A program made the position numbers and the translations under genes. From the NCBI GenBank assembly GCA_016781725.1, contig JADDPU010000106.1, positions 1-5,456 on the forward strand: a stretch of 5,456 nucleotides of DNA, in the 5' to 3' direction. The notes beneath the pieces are model-generated. The model did no database searches. It saw nothing but the letters and a program-made list of their open reading frames with translations, and was not told the origin of the DNA. The first letter of the stretch is position 1; the number at the start of each line of letters is the position of its first letter. This stretch comes from Rubrobacter sp. (lineage in GTDB: Bacteria > Actinomycetota > Rubrobacteria > Rubrobacterales > Rubrobacteraceae). This document shows, piece by piece, positions 5,009 to 5,456 of the stretch.

Positions 5009-5456
5009 ATGAACCGAGAAGATGCCTGGAATCTGATGTCCGAGTGGACCGAGAGCGACTCCCTGCGCAAGCACATGCTCGCCGTCGAGGCCGCCATGCG
5101 CGCCTACGCCCGCCGCTTCGGCGAGGACGAGGAGAAGTGGGGCATAACCGGCCTGTTGCACGACATGGACTACGAGAAGCACCCAACCCCCGCCGAGCAC
5201 CCGATGGTGGGCGTCAGGGAGCTCGAGAGACGGGGCTACCCGGACGACGTGCTCCACGCCATAAAGGGTCACGCCGACTACCTCGACGTGCCCCGCGACA
5301 ACCTCATGTCCAAGACCCTCTACGCCGTGGACGAGCTCTCGGGCTTTATAGTCGCCGTCGCCCTCATGCGTCCCGAGGGGCTAGAGAACATGAAGGCCAA
5401 GAGCGTGCGCAAGAAGATGAAGCAGAGCTCCTTCGCCGCCGCCGTCAACAGGGAGG
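5009..5456 (+). CDS. HD-superfamily hydrolase, C-terminal end outside window
   Basis: Starts at ATG 5009 behind GAAAGGAGG and stays open to the right edge (149 complete codons). It belongs to an uncharacterised HD hydrolase family (COG2316-like, usually about 185-190 residues), so roughly 40 residues are probably missing. Visible metal-binding signature: H22 in LRKHMLAVEAAMRAYA, the HD pair H51-D52 in GLLHDMDYEKHP, H64 in AEHP, H88 in IKGHADYL, and D108 in LYAVDELSGFIVAVALMRP. The tail KSVRKKMKQSSFAAAVNRE is also typical of this group. HD proteins are metal-dependent phosphohydrolases acting on nucleotides or other phosphate esters; the substrate here is unknown. It is cytoplasmic, with no signal or membrane helix. 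It is separated from the lipoprotein gene by a hairpin and a structured gap, so it probably has its own transcript. Neighbourhood with a DNA repair gene hints at nucleotide metabolism, but only weakly. Confidence 0.93.
   Translation, partial: MNREDAWNLMSEWTESDSLRKHMLAVEAAMRAYARRFGEDEEKWGITGLLHDMDYEKHPTPAEHPMVGVRELERRGYPDDVLHAIKGHADYLDVPRDNLMSKTLYAVDELSGFIVAVALMRPEGLENMKAKSVRKKMKQSSFAAAVNRE

Noticed and set aside
4079..5272. 397-codon minus-strand ORF opposite udgB, the lipoprotein and the HD gene
   Set aside because: It crosses three convincing plus-strand genes, has no recognisable domain and reads as a composition artefact.

Overview
The window is a GC-rich bacterial chromosome segment. 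It most resembles the deep-branching actinobacterial genus Rubrobacter or a close relative. That call rests on very high GC, frequent use of ATA (Ile) and AGG (Arg) codons despite the GC, several TTG/GTG starts with purine-rich ribosome binding sites, and a gene set that mixes an archaeal-type phosphoglycerate mutase with a family 5 uracil-DNA glycosylase. It is an inference from reading; no database search was run.

Left half, minus strand (about 1-2322). A divergent intergenic region near 2323-2429 fires leftward into a complete metallo-beta-lactamase-fold hydrolase (1414-2322). This is followed by a 72-residue two-helix membrane protein (1122-1340). After a 138-base gap comes a RodZ-type protein (983 to the left edge, incomplete) with an N-terminal helix-turn-helix domain, one membrane helix and a long charged then Ala/Ser-rich outer tail. 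The gaps of 73 and 138 bases and a possible promoter in the second gap leave open whether these form one operon.

Right half, plus strand (2430-5456). apgM (2430-3638) is followed directly by a family 5 uracil-DNA glycosylase (ending 4315), evidently co-transcribed and perhaps translationally coupled. After 39 bases there is a small predicted lipoprotein of unknown function (4355-4873) with a possible promoter of its own, then a strong GC hairpin that may terminate transcription. A 135-base gap with further hairpins leads into an HD-superfamily hydrolase (5009 to the right edge, incomplete). No stretch over 300 bases lacks a gene.

The genes look like ordinary chromosomal housekeeping: glycolysis, DNA base repair, cell shape or envelope, and two hydrolases of unknown substrate. 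I see no mobile element, CRISPR array, tRNA, rRNA, phage gene or defence cassette, and I do not claim a new system. The points most worth a second look are the glycosylase's missing standard start codon, a 15-bp perfect inverted repeat inside the metallo-hydrolase gene, the unusual tail of the RodZ-like protein, a run of three TTG-started genes, and the uncharacterised lipoprotein.
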